A DNA stretch of 64,000 nucleotides from Halothermothrix orenii H 168 (lineage in GTDB: Bacteria; Bacillota; Halanaerobiia; Halanaerobiales; Halothermotrichaceae): the NCBI RefSeq assembly GCF_000020485.1, contig NC_011899.1, forward strand, positions 587,937 through 651,936. The letters are read 5' to 3'. Positions 24,384-33,204 of the stretch are shown piece after piece. Under the pieces are notes generated by a model. That model had not been told where the DNA came from and searched no databases. It was given only the letters and a program-made list of their open reading frames with translations. The position numbers were made by a program, and so were the translations under genes. Numbering within the stretch: position 1 is the first letter of the stretch; every line of letters starts with the position of its first letter.

Positions 24384-25409
24384 ATGGATTTAAAAAAACA
24401 GTTAGAAGAAATAAAGACAAAGGCAGAAAAAGAGTTTCAGGATGTAAAAGACCTGGATCACCTGGAACAACTAAGGGTAAAGTATCTTGGTAAAAAGGGA
24501 GAAATAACTTCAGTATTAAGGCAGATGGGAAAAATTCCTGCCGAAGAGAGGCCGGTTATAGGAAAGAAGGCCAATATACTTAAAAATAAATTAAATAATA
24601 TAATTATTAAGAAAAAGGCTGAATTAGAAGAACTGGCCAAACAGAGAAAGCTTGAAAAGGAAAAAATTGATGTGACCCTGCCCGGGGTCAGGCCCGAAGT
24701 GGGTCATAGACATCCTTTAAATCAGGTTATAGATGAAATAAAAGATATTTTTATTGGACTTGGATTTACTATTGCTGAAGGACCAGAAGTTGAGAGTGAG
24801 TATAACAACTTTGAGGCTTTAAATATTCCAGCCCACCATCCGGCCCGGGATTTACAGGATACCCTGTATTTATACGATGATTTGCTTTTAAGAACCCATA
24901 CTTCCCCAGTTCAGATAAGGACAATGGCTAAGCAAAACCCACCCATCAGGGTAATTGCACCTGGTCGTGTTTACCGGGCTGATGAGCTGGATGCTTCTCA
25001 TTCCCCAATCTTCCATCAGGTAGAGGGTCTGGTTATTAATGAAAATATCTCCTTTAGTGATCTTAAAGGGACCATTGAGACTGTTGTTCATGCCCTTTTT
25101 GGAAAGGATAGTAAAATCAGGTTTAGACCAAGTTATTTCCCCTTTACAGAACCCAGTGCCGAGGTGGATGTGTCCTGTAATGTATGTCATGGTGAAGGGT
25201 GTAGCCTCTGTTCCCGGACAGGTTGGCTGGAAATTATGGGGTCTGGTATGGTCCACCCCAATGTCCTGGAAATGGCTGGAATTGACCCGGTTAAGTATAG
25301 TGGATTTGCCTTTGGAATGGGCCTGGATCGGATTGCTATCCTGAAATATAAGCTTGATGACATCAGGTTGTTATATGAAAATGACCGTAGGTTTTTACAT
25401 CAGTTTTAA
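24384..25409 (+). CDS. pheS: phenylalanyl-tRNA synthetase alpha subunit
   Basis: 341 residues with an N-terminal coiled-coil arm (about residues 1-85) that binds tRNA. The class II catalytic domain follows: motif 1 GFTIAEGPEVE, motif 2 region RVYRADELDASHSPIFHQVEGLV, and motif 3 GFAFGMGLDRIAIL. It activates phenylalanine as part of the alpha2beta2 enzyme. Internal Cys residues (CNVCHGEGCSLC) form a small knuckle often seen in this subunit. GGAGGTG lies ahead of the start. A 222-base gap without a recognisable signal separates it from pheT. Confidence 0.98.
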   Translation: MDLKKQLEEIKTKAEKEFQDVKDLDHLEQLRVKYLGKKGEITSVLRQMGKIPAEERPVIGKKANILKNKLNNIIIKKKAELEELAKQRKLEKEKIDVTLPGVRPEVGHRHPLNQVIDEIKDIFIGLGFTIAEGPEVESEYNNFEALNIPAHHPARDLQDTLYLYDDLLLRTHTSPVQIRTMAKQNPPIRVIAPGRVYRADELDASHSPIFHQVEGLVINENISFSDLKGTIETVVHALFGKDSKIRFRPSYFPFTEPSAEVDVSCNVCHGEGCSLCSRTGWLEIMGSGMVHPNVLEMAGIDPVKYSGFAFGMGLDRIAILKYKLDDIRLLYENDRRFLHQF

Positions 25410-25631
25410 CTTGAGGTTTATTTAGACCTGAAAAGTTTTAAATACCTGACCAGTTTTAAATATATGTTTTATTAAGCCCTGATTCAAGATTTTAATAAAA
25501 ATAATTAGGTTTAAAACAAATATTCGATAAATATTAATTATTTGTATTTTCCAATATGAAAATTTAACGAATATATAACATGAACATATAATTTAACATA
25601 TAAAAACATAGATAAAGGAAGGTGGTTAGAG

Positions 25632-28031
25632 ATGCGAGTACCTGTTAACTGGCTTAAATCATACATAGATTTTCAATATTCCCCACAGGAACTGGCAGAT
25701 AAATTAACAATGCTTGGCCTTGAGGTTGAAGGAATTGAATATATGGGGGAAGGCCTTGAAGGAATTATTGTCGGTGAAATTAAAAAAGTAAAACCTCATC
25801 CCAATGCAGATAAACTGGTAATTTGTGAAGTAGATACCGGACAGGAGTTATTACAGATTATAACCGGTGCTCCAAATGTAAAAGAGGGTATAAAAGTACC
25901 GGTAGCTCCCGTCGGTGTAACCCTACCCGGTGGCCTGAAAATCAAAAAAGCCAGATTGAGGGGAGAAAACTCCTATGGTATGATTTGCTCAATTGACGAG
26001 CTCGGCCTAAGTGAAAAAAGGGCCAGTGGAATTATGATTCTTGATGAAGATGCCGAAGTGGGTACCGATATTATTGATTATCTACATCTGGATGAGTATG
26101 TTCTCAAACTGGATTTAACTCCCAATTATGCCAGGTGTCTGGGACTTTTAGGGATTGCCCGGGAGATAAAGTCGGTTCTGGGTAATGAAATTAAAAAACC
26201 AGATACTGACCTGGTTGAGTCTGAATCTGAGAGTATTGAAAACTATATTTCTATAGAGGTTGAAGATAAAGATTTATGTCCCCGTTATACTGGCCGGGTT
26301 ATTAAAAATATAAAAATAGGGCCTTCACCACGGTGGATGCAGGCCCGTCTCCGGGCGGCCGGAATCAGGCCCATTAACAATATTGTAGATATCACCAATT
26401 ACGTAATGCTCGAATATAACCAGCCACTCCATGCTTTTGATTATGATAAGATTGATAAGAAAATAATTGTCAGGAGGGGTAAAGAACAGGAAAAACTGAT
26501 TACCCTTGATAATAAAGAGCGTGAACTTGATGAAGAAGTCCTGGTAATTGCCGATACCGAAAAAGCCCTGGGTCTTGCCGGGGTCATGGGTGGAGCCAAT
26601 AGTGAAGTTTGTGATGATACTACTACTGTATTTCTTGAATCTGCCTACTTCAACCCGGTAAATATCAGGAAAACTGCAAAAAAATTCGCCCTTCCCAGTG
26701 AGGCTTCCCACCGTTTTGAAAGGGAGGTTGACATTGAGGGTGTAATTGCTGCCAGTAACCGGGCTGCCTATTTAATGCAAAAATATGCAGGTGGTGAAAT
26801 TGTTAGGGGCATTGTAGATGTTTACCCTGAACCTCGTAGATTGCATGCAATTAATCTCGATACCGGGTATGTCAATAAAATTCTCGGTCTTAATCTTGAT
26901 AAAACTGAAATAGAAGATATGTTAACTAGACTGGAATTCAAAGTAGAAGAACGGGATTCAAAATCTTTAAAAGTAATGGTACCTTCCTTCCGCAGTGATA
27001 TTGAAAGGGAAGCAGATTTAATTGAGGAAGTAGCCCGGATGTATGGGTATAATAATATACCGGTGACCAGGCCGGAGAGTAAACAGCGAGGAAGGAAGAC
27101 TTATAAACAGCACCTGGAAGATATAACCCGTAACTATATGTCTGCCATGGGGTTAGATGAGGTTATAACTTTCAGTCTTACCGGGAAAAAGGTTTATGAT
27201 GATCTGGATATTCCTGAAGATAGTTCCCTGAGAAACTGGGTCAAAGTAAAAAATCCACTGAATGAAGCCTTGAGTATTTTAAGGACCTCATTATTACCCA
27301 GTATTATTGAAGTCCTCTCTAATAATGCAAAACGACAGGTTGAAACCATGTCTGTTTATGAACTGGGTAAGATTTTCACCAGGATTAAAGAGAAAAAACG
27401 ACCAGAGGAAAGGGTTGTGCTGGCAGGAGGCTGTATGGGTAAAACCGATGATCCCTGGAAAACTGGAGCCCCTGATTTCTTTTACCTGAAAGGGGTTGTT
27501 GTGGATTATCTGCGGGAGCTCGGTCTTGATGGGCTTGATTTTACACCTTCAAAATTACCCTTCCTTCACCCTGGACGAACTGCTGAAATATATTACCGGG
27601 ATACCAGGATAGGCATTATGGGGGAATTAATGCCAGATATTGCAGATAGATTTAATCTCAGGTCTGGAACAGCCGTATTTCAGCTTGATTTTGAAACCAT
27701 AGTAGAAGAAGCTGACCTTGATAGACAATATGAACAACTACCCAGGTATCCAGCTGTTGAAAGGGATATGGCTGTAGTTGTAGAAAATGAAGTTTTTGCC
27801 GGGTCTCTCTTGAAATTGATAAGGGAAAATGGTGGGAAATTATTGAAGAAAGCTGGCCTGTTTGACCTTTATCAGGGAAAACAAATTCCAGAAGGTTATA
27901 AAAGTCTGGCCTTTAAACTTGTATTCCAGGCCCATGACAGAACCTTAACAGATGATGAAGTTAATGAAGTGTTTAACTCTATTATGGATCAGCTTAAAGA
28001 TAAATTTGGGGCAGAAATAAGAGGAGTTTAG
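25632..28031 (+). CDS. pheT: phenylalanyl-tRNA synthetase beta subunit
   Basis: 799 residues in the usual order: EMAP-like tRNA-binding domain (IIVGEIKKVKPHPNADKLVICEVDTG), B3/4 editing domain (ARLRAAGIRPINNIVDITNYVMLE, GLAGVMGG), B5 domain, a catalytic-like core (ADLIEEVARMYGYNNIP), and the C-terminal ferredoxin-fold anticodon-binding domain (RYPAVERDMAVVV). It recognises tRNA-Phe and edits Tyr-tRNA-Phe. AAGGAAGGTGG precedes the ATG. A terminator follows closely. Confidence 0.98.
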   Translation: MRVPVNWLKSYIDFQYSPQELADKLTMLGLEVEGIEYMGEGLEGIIVGEIKKVKPHPNADKLVICEVDTGQELLQIITGAPNVKEGIKVPVAPVGVTLPGGLKIKKARLRGENSYGMICSIDELGLSEKRASGIMILDEDAEVGTDIIDYLHLDEYVLKLDLTPNYARCLGLLGIAREIKSVLGNEIKKPDTDLVESESESIENYISIEVEDKDLCPRYTGRVIKNIKIGPSPRWMQARLRAAGIRPINNIVDITNYVMLEYNQPLHAFDYDKIDKKIIVRRGKEQEKLITLDNKERELDEEVLVIADTEKALGLAGVMGGANSEVCDDTTTVFLESAYFNPVNIRKTAKKFALPSEASHRFEREVDIEGVIAASNRAAYLMQKYAGGEIVRGIVDVYPEPRRLHAINLDTGYVNKILGLNLDKTEIEDMLTRLEFKVEERDSKSLKVMVPSFRSDIEREADLIEEVARMYGYNNIPVTRPESKQRGRKTYKQHLEDITRNYMSAMGLDEVITFSLTGKKVYDDLDIPEDSSLRNWVKVKNPLNEALSILRTSLLPSIIEVLSNNAKRQVETMSVYELGKIFTRIKEKKRPEERVVLAGGCMGKTDDPWKTGAPDFFYLKGVVVDYLRELGLDGLDFTPSKLPFLHPGRTAEIYYRDTRIGIMGELMPDIADRFNLRSGTAVFQLDFETIVEEADLDRQYEQLPRYPAVERDMAVVVENEVFAGSLLKLIRENGGKLLKKAGLFDLYQGKQIPEGYKSLAFKLVFQAHDRTLTDDEVNEVFNSIMDQLKDKFGAEIRGV

Positions 28032-28060
28032 GCTCTTGTACCCAGTAAGGTATTTTCAAT

Positions 28061-28089
28061 ATCCCCGCTTTTAACAGGCGGGGATTTTT
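28061..28089 (+). terminator. terminator after pheT
   Basis: ATCCCCGC and GCGGGGAT form an 8-bp stem around TTTTAACAG, followed by five T. Confidence 0.9.
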
Positions 28090-28194
28090 GATATAAAAGG
28101 TAGGGGTTTACTAATTTTATTATATAAGCAGGAATTTGGGAAGTAACAGGGAATTTAATAATAGGGTAAAAATAACTTGTGGAGGATGAACACC

Positions 28195-28557
28195 ATGCCA
28201 ACCGGGGACAAGTCCAGTAAGGGGAAAGCAAAAAAATATAAGGTTAATGTACTCGGTGAAGAGATGACAGTTGTAGCTGATGTTACCGAGGAATATATTG
28301 ATAAACTCATAGAGTACATTAATGATATCGGAGAGGCTATAACCAGGGCCTATCCTGGTTTACCCCGAAGGAGAATTACAGGGTTGACACTAATTAATAT
28401 GGCTGATGAGTATTATAAATTAAAAAAGGTATATCGTGACAGAATTAAGGAAATAAATAATCTTAGAGAGGAAAATAAAAAACTCCAAAATAAGATTAAT
28501 GAAATGGAAATAGAACAAAAAGAACTAATTTCGTTGCTGGAGGAGGTCGACCAGTAG
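28195..28557 (+). CDS. zapA: cell division protein ZapA
   Basis: About 120 residues. An N-terminal ZapA fold (KYKVNVLGEEMTVVADVTEEYIDKLIEYIND) is followed by a long C-terminal coiled coil (DRIKEINNLREENKKLQNKINEMEIEQKEL). ZapA binds and bundles FtsZ at the division ring. A GTGGAGGATG ribosome site favours the ATG at 28195 over in-frame TTG and ATG codons slightly upstream. It sits after pheT as in Bacillus and runs directly into cvpA. Confidence 0.93.
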   Translation: MPTGDKSSKGKAKKYKVNVLGEEMTVVADVTEEYIDKLIEYINDIGEAITRAYPGLPRRRITGLTLINMADEYYKLKKVYRDRIKEINNLREENKKLQNKINEMEIEQKELISLLEEVDQ

Positions 28558-29049
28558 TTGAATCAAATAACAATTCTAGATATATTAATATTGGTAGTTT
28601 TCCTTTATTTTGTCCTCAGGGGATATAATAATGGATTTATCAAACAGACAAGTACTGTGGTGGGACTAATACTGGCCCTCTTGATTGCAATTAAATTTTA
28701 CCAACCTTTTCAAAAGTACTTGCTTCCATATCTGGATTTTTCTGATCAGATAATGCAATTCATTAGTTTTTCTCTTTTATTTGTTTTTGTTAATATTATA
28801 ATACAGTTACTCGGGAGAGCCTTAAAAAATATTATGAATGCCCTGTTTCTGGGTCCGGTTGACCAGGTAGCCGGTGCAGCCTTAGGGCTGTTAAAAGCCG
28901 GTATTTTAACCTATTTTCTGGTTCTCTTTCTGGCCCAGATACCGTATCAGGGAATAACAGAATTGCTTAACAGGTCGGTTCTGGCCGGGAGTCTGCTTGA
29001 GATGACTCCACTGGTTAAACAGCGATTATCTCAGATTTTTGGGCCATGA
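28558..29049 (+). CDS. CvpA family membrane protein
   Basis: 163 residues with four hydrophobic segments and the CvpA pattern ILDILILVVFLYFVLRGYNNGFIKQTSTVVGLILALLIA near the start. The family includes E. coli CvpA (colicin V production) and Bacillus YshB; its activity is not defined. The start is a TTG directly following the zapA stop codon, with GGAGGAGG inside the end of zapA, so translation is probably coupled. A hairpin terminator overlaps its stop codon. Confidence 0.9.
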   Translation: MNQITILDILILVVFLYFVLRGYNNGFIKQTSTVVGLILALLIAIKFYQPFQKYLLPYLDFSDQIMQFISFSLLFVFVNIIIQLLGRALKNIMNALFLGPVDQVAGAALGLLKAGILTYFLVLFLAQIPYQGITELLNRSVLAGSLLEMTPLVKQRLSQIFGP

Positions 29050-29068
29050 ATTTAGTTCATGGCCTTTA
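29042..29068 (+). terminator. terminator overlapping the cvpA stop codon
   Basis: GGCCATGAA and TTCATGGCC form a perfect 9-bp stem around TTTAG, followed by TTTATTTAT. The T run is short, so read-through into polX is possible. Confidence 0.65.
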
Positions 29069-29105
29069 TTTATGGTGTCTTATTTTTTTCAGGGGGTAAG
29101 ATAAA

Positions 29106-30827
29106 ATGTATCAATTAACCAATAAAGAAGTGTCCCGTATTTTGAAGGAACTGGCAAAACTTATGGAATTAAAGGGTGAGAATAAATTTAAAGTAAGGGC
29201 ATACTATAATGCTTCCCGTCAGTTAATAAATATGTCTGATAATATTCAGGATCTGGCCCGTGAGGGTAAGATAAGGAATATACCCGGGGTCGGGGAGGGG
29301 ATAGCAAGAAGTATTAAAGAGATTATGGAAAAGGGGTATTCCCCTGAACTTGAGGAGTTAAAGGCAGAATTACCCGGGGGGTTACTTGAAATTATTAAGA
29401 TACCGGGTCTTGGCCCAAAAAGGGCATACCAGCTTTTTAATGAACTTGGGGTTACGAACCTTGAGGAACTAAAAAGTGCTTTGAATACTGGTAAAGCCAG
29501 GAAGTTAAAAGGCTTTGGTGTGAAAACAGAAGAAAACCTTAAAAATAAAATTGAAAAATATGAGTCTTTTAAAAATACTTACCTTCTCAAGGAAGCATTG
29601 GGGATACTGGATGAGCTGAAAAGGTATATTAAGAAATGCCCCGGAGTATCCCGGGTCAAAATGACAGGAGAGGCGAGAAGAAAAAAAGAACTGGTAAATT
29701 CTCTGGAAATACTTGTAGCCAGTAAGGAAAAGGAATCTGTTCTTGAATACTTAAGGAAGTTATCGTTTGCAAAAAGTATAGAGGAAAAAGAAGAGAATGG
29801 ATATTTACTTACCTTTGAGGATGATATAAGAATTAAGGTTTTTATTGTGCCTCCAGATATGTTTTGTTTTTATCTATTCTATCTTACAGGTTCTAAAGAC
29901 CATGTCCAGAAAATGGAAACCATAGCTGATGATGCCGGGTATCAATTAACAATTAAGGGTTTATATAAGGATTCCAGCAAAATCAAGGTTAAAAATGAAG
30001 AAGAAATTTATACTACCCTCGGGGTCAGTTATATTATCCCTGAACTCCGGGAAAACCGGGGTGAAATAACAGCCGGTTTTAAAAATTGCCTGCCTGATTC
30101 TATAAATTTAAGGGATATAAAGGGTGATCTCCATATTCATTCCAGCTACAGTGATGGTGGTTTTAGTATCAGGGAGATTATTGAAGCTGCCCGGAAGAAG
30201 GGATATGAATACCTGGCTATTACAGACCATTCCCGTTCTTTAAAGGTTGCCAGTGGTTTGAGTGTTGACAGATTATTTAAGCAGATTGAAGAAATAGATA
30301 AACTTCAGGAGGAATATGATGATATAATTATTTTTAAGGGAATAGAGGTAGATATAAATAAAGATGGTAGTCTTGATTATAGTGATGAGGTGTTATCTTA
30401 CCTTGATTTTGTAATTGCATCGGTTCATACCGCTTTTAACATGGATAGAGATAAGATGACGTCACGGCTAATTAAGGCAATGGAAAACCCTCATGTTAAT
30501 GCTATAGGGCATCCAAGGGGAAGGCTTCTAAAAAGACGTGACGCCTATAAGATTGACATGGACAGGATAATTCAGGTTGCATCTGAAACCAATACCTGTC
30601 TTGAAATAAATTCTTCCCCGGATAGGCTTGATATCGATGATGTTCTTGCACGGAAAGCTAAAGAGGTCGGAGTTAAGTTGGTGATTAATACCGATGCCCA
30701 TCACCTTGAAGAATTGAATAATATGTCCCTCGGGGTTGCTGTAGCCCGGAGAGGCTGGCTTGAAAGAGAAGATGTTATTAATACCATGAATGCAGAAGAG
30801 TTACAGGAATTATTAAGGAGGGATTAA
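29106..30827 (+). CDS. PolX-family protein (PolX-like domain plus PHP), polymerase aspartates lost
   Basis: 573 residues in PolX order: helix-hairpin-helix motifs (IPGVGEGIARSI, IPGLGPKRAYQL, residues 58-110), a pol beta-like nucleotidyltransferase region (about 160-310) and a C-terminal PHP domain (DLHIHSSYSDGG from 341, TDHS, EVDI, VHTA, GHPRG, NTDAHH). The PHP metal ligands look intact, as expected for 3'-5' exonuclease and AP-endonuclease activity. The polymerase site does not: after GEARRKKE, the family's DxD motif reads S199-L-E201, and the third Asp (VDLR in relatives) is Lys244. The C-terminal nuclease probably remains active while DNA synthesis is lost. Located next to mutS2 as in Bacillus. 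Confidence 0.9.
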   Translation: MYQLTNKEVSRILKELAKLMELKGENKFKVRAYYNASRQLINMSDNIQDLAREGKIRNIPGVGEGIARSIKEIMEKGYSPELEELKAELPGGLLEIIKIPGLGPKRAYQLFNELGVTNLEELKSALNTGKARKLKGFGVKTEENLKNKIEKYESFKNTYLLKEALGILDELKRYIKKCPGVSRVKMTGEARRKKELVNSLEILVASKEKESVLEYLRKLSFAKSIEEKEENGYLLTFEDDIRIKVFIVPPDMFCFYLFYLTGSKDHVQKMETIADDAGYQLTIKGLYKDSSKIKVKNEEEIYTTLGVSYIIPELRENRGEITAGFKNCLPDSINLRDIKGDLHIHSSYSDGGFSIREIIEAARKKGYEYLAITDHSRSLKVASGLSVDRLFKQIEEIDKLQEEYDDIIIFKGIEVDINKDGSLDYSDEVLSYLDFVIASVHTAFNMDRDKMTSRLIKAMENPHVNAIGHPRGRLLKRRDAYKIDMDRIIQVASETNTCLEINSSPDRLDIDDVLARKAKEVGVKLVINTDAHHLEELNNMSLGVAVARRGWLEREDVINTMNAEELQELLRRD

Positions 30828-30828
30828 G

Positions 30829-33204
30829 GTGGAGGAAAGCTCCCTTGAAATACTGGAATTTGATAAAATAATAGACCGTGTTCAGGAATTTGCAGCAACC
30901 ATCATTGGAAAGGAAATTATATCCAGACTACAACCGGTCGATAACCTTAATTATGTGAAAAATAAATTACGGGAAGTCAGCTCTGCCCGTGAAATTCTTG
31001 AAGAGTATGGACGGCCTCCCTTTGGCGGTATCAGAGATTTAAGGGAGATAATTGAAAAAGCTGATAAGGGAATAGTTTTAAGTGTAAAAGAAGTCATGGA
31101 TGTCAGGTCAACCCTGGAAGGGGTCAGGGAATTAAAAAAATATTCCCGGGAAATAGGAACAGGAATAGATGATGAGTTGCAGGATATTTATAGCATTATT
31201 ACTGAAAAATTTGATAGACTTACCCCTTTAAAACAATTAGAGAATGAAATTAATAGATGTATAGATGAACATGGGGAGATAAAGGATTCTGCCAGTAGAA
31301 AGCTCAGAAGTATAAGGCGGGAGATGGATAGAATTGAGGGTAAAATAAATGATAAGCTCAATTCTATAATAAATAATACAAGGTATCAGGAAATGCTTCA
31401 GGATAAGCTGGTTACCATCAGAGGAAACAGGTATGTTGTCCCTGTTAAAAGCAGTTACAAGAACACTTTTTCTGGAATAGTTCATGATCAATCAACAAGT
31501 GGACTTACCTATTTTATGGAGCCAATGGCTATAGTAAAGCTTAATAACAGACTCGGGGAATTGAAAAGAGCCGAAGAACAGGAAATATACAGGATATTGA
31601 AAAAGTTGAGTGAAAATATTAAAGAACACACCCGGGATCTGAGTGATAATCTGGAGATGGTTTCCCTTCTTGATGTTGATTTTGCCAGAGCCAGGTTCAG
31701 TATTGAAATAGAAGGTATAGAACCTGGAATTAATGATAAGGGTTTTATTAATATAAGAGGTGGACGCCATCCTTTACTTAAAGTCAAACCCGTTCCAATT
31801 GATATAACTGTTGGCAATGAGTTTAAAACCCTGGTTATTACCGGTCCCAATACCGGTGGTAAGACCGTAGCACTTAAAACTGTTGGGTTATTTGTATTAA
31901 TGGTCCAGGCAGGCCTTCATATACCTGCAGAAGAGGAAACGGTTATCTCTATTTTTAATGGAGTTTATGCCGATATTGGAGATGAACAAAGTATAGAACA
32001 GAATTTGAGTACATTTTCATCCCATATTAACCGGATTAAGCGGTTTTTAGGTAAGGCTGATGCCAGAAGCCTGGTTCTTCTGGATGAGATCGGGGTTGGT
32101 ACAGATCCTCGCGAAGGGGCTGCCCTCGGGGTGGCCATCCTGGAACATTTAAGGGAAAGGGGAGTAACTACTATAGCCACAACTCATTACAGTGAAATAA
32201 AGAGTTATGCTTACTCCCAGGATGGTGTTGAAAATGCTTCTGTTGAATTTGATATGGAAACCCTTCAACCAACCTACCGGCTCCTTATGGGGATTCCCGG
32301 TGGAAGTAATGCCTTTGAGATTGCCCTGAAGCTGGGTTTACCCCATGATATAATTAAAGATGGTAAGGAGTTAATGAGCGGGGATGATATTAAGGTTGAA
32401 AATATTATTTCTGATTTAAATGAAGAACGGAAAAAATATGAACAATTAAAAATAGAAATAGAAGAAAGGCTGGAGGCAGTAAAGAAAAAGGAACAGAAGT
32501 ATGATTCTTTATTGACCGATCTTGAGAAGAGAAAAAAGAAGTTAATAACAGAAGCCCGGGAAGAGGCTTTACAGATAATTAAAAAGACCAGGAAAGAGAG
32601 CAAAGAGATTTTACGCCGGTTAAAGAATAAAGAATTTGCTTCCAGGTCTGATATAGACAGGGTTGAGAATGAAATCAATTTGAATCTTAAGGAAACCGAA
32701 AAAGAAATTAGTGAAAAAAGACAGAACAAAGATGGCCGGACCCGGGTTAAAGAAATATCCTGTGGTGACCAGGTCAGGTTGAAAAAAACTGGTCAGAAGG
32801 GTGAGGTTATTTCTGTTGACCGGGAGAAAGGAGAGGCTGTTATCCAGGCCGGTATTATGAAAGTAACTACAGGGCTGGATGAAGTAGCGAAAATTGATAT
32901 ACCTGATGATACTAAGGACGAACTCTTTCATTCCTATCAGGTCAAGAAAAAAAGCCGGGTTTCTCCTACCCTTGATCTTAGAGGAGAACGTTATGAAACA
33001 GCCCAGCATAAACTGGATAAATATCTTGATGATGTTTTCCTGGCCGGATTGAAACAGGTAGAAATAATTCACGGTAAGGGTACCGGGGCTTTGAGGAAGG
33101 CTGTTCATACTGTATTAGAAAAAAACCCCCACATCACCTCTTACCGCCTGGGAAGGCAGGAAGAAGGTGGGAGTGGGGTGACAATTGCTGACCTCAAATC
33201 CTAA
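30829..33204 (+). CDS. mutS2: endonuclease MutS2 (RqcU)
   Basis: 791 residues. The core MutS ATPase has Walker A GPNTGGKTVALKT, Walker B LVLLDEIGVGTDPREG, and the THYSEIKSYAY region. A long coiled coil follows (about 520-640), then a KOW-like segment and a C-terminal Smr domain with LDLRGERYETA and IHGKGTGALR. MutS2 acts on collided ribosomes (RqcU in Bacillus) and on recombination intermediates; it lacks mismatch-recognition domains. The start is GTG with AAGGAGGG in the end of polX, two bases away. Its stop codon overlaps the end of the convergent PBP gene. Confidence 0.97.
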   Translation: MEESSLEILEFDKIIDRVQEFAATIIGKEIISRLQPVDNLNYVKNKLREVSSAREILEEYGRPPFGGIRDLREIIEKADKGIVLSVKEVMDVRSTLEGVRELKKYSREIGTGIDDELQDIYSIITEKFDRLTPLKQLENEINRCIDEHGEIKDSASRKLRSIRREMDRIEGKINDKLNSIINNTRYQEMLQDKLVTIRGNRYVVPVKSSYKNTFSGIVHDQSTSGLTYFMEPMAIVKLNNRLGELKRAEEQEIYRILKKLSENIKEHTRDLSDNLEMVSLLDVDFARARFSIEIEGIEPGINDKGFINIRGGRHPLLKVKPVPIDITVGNEFKTLVITGPNTGGKTVALKTVGLFVLMVQAGLHIPAEEETVISIFNGVYADIGDEQSIEQNLSTFSSHINRIKRFLGKADARSLVLLDEIGVGTDPREGAALGVAILEHLRERGVTTIATTHYSEIKSYAYSQDGVENASVEFDMETLQPTYRLLMGIPGGSNAFEIALKLGLPHDIIKDGKELMSGDDIKVENIISDLNEERKKYEQLKIEIEERLEAVKKKEQKYDSLLTDLEKRKKKLITEAREEALQIIKKTRKESKEILRRLKNKEFASRSDIDRVENEINLNLKETEKEISEKRQNKDGRTRVKEISCGDQVRLKKTGQKGEVISVDREKGEAVIQAGIMKVTTGLDEVAKIDIPDDTKDELFHSYQVKKKSRVSPTLDLRGERYETAQHKLDKYLDDVFLAGLKQVEIIHGKGTGALRKAVHTVLEKNPHITSYRLGRQEEGGSGVTIADLKS

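Noticed and set aside
24888..25256. 122-codon minus-strand frame inside pheS
   Set aside because: Complete overlap with a conserved synthetase; composition is that of a complement strand.
32274..33108. Two long minus-strand frames inside mutS2
   Set aside because: Hydrophobic Phe/Ser-rich translations are typical of the complement of Lys/Glu-rich coding sequence, here the MutS2 coiled coil and Smr region.
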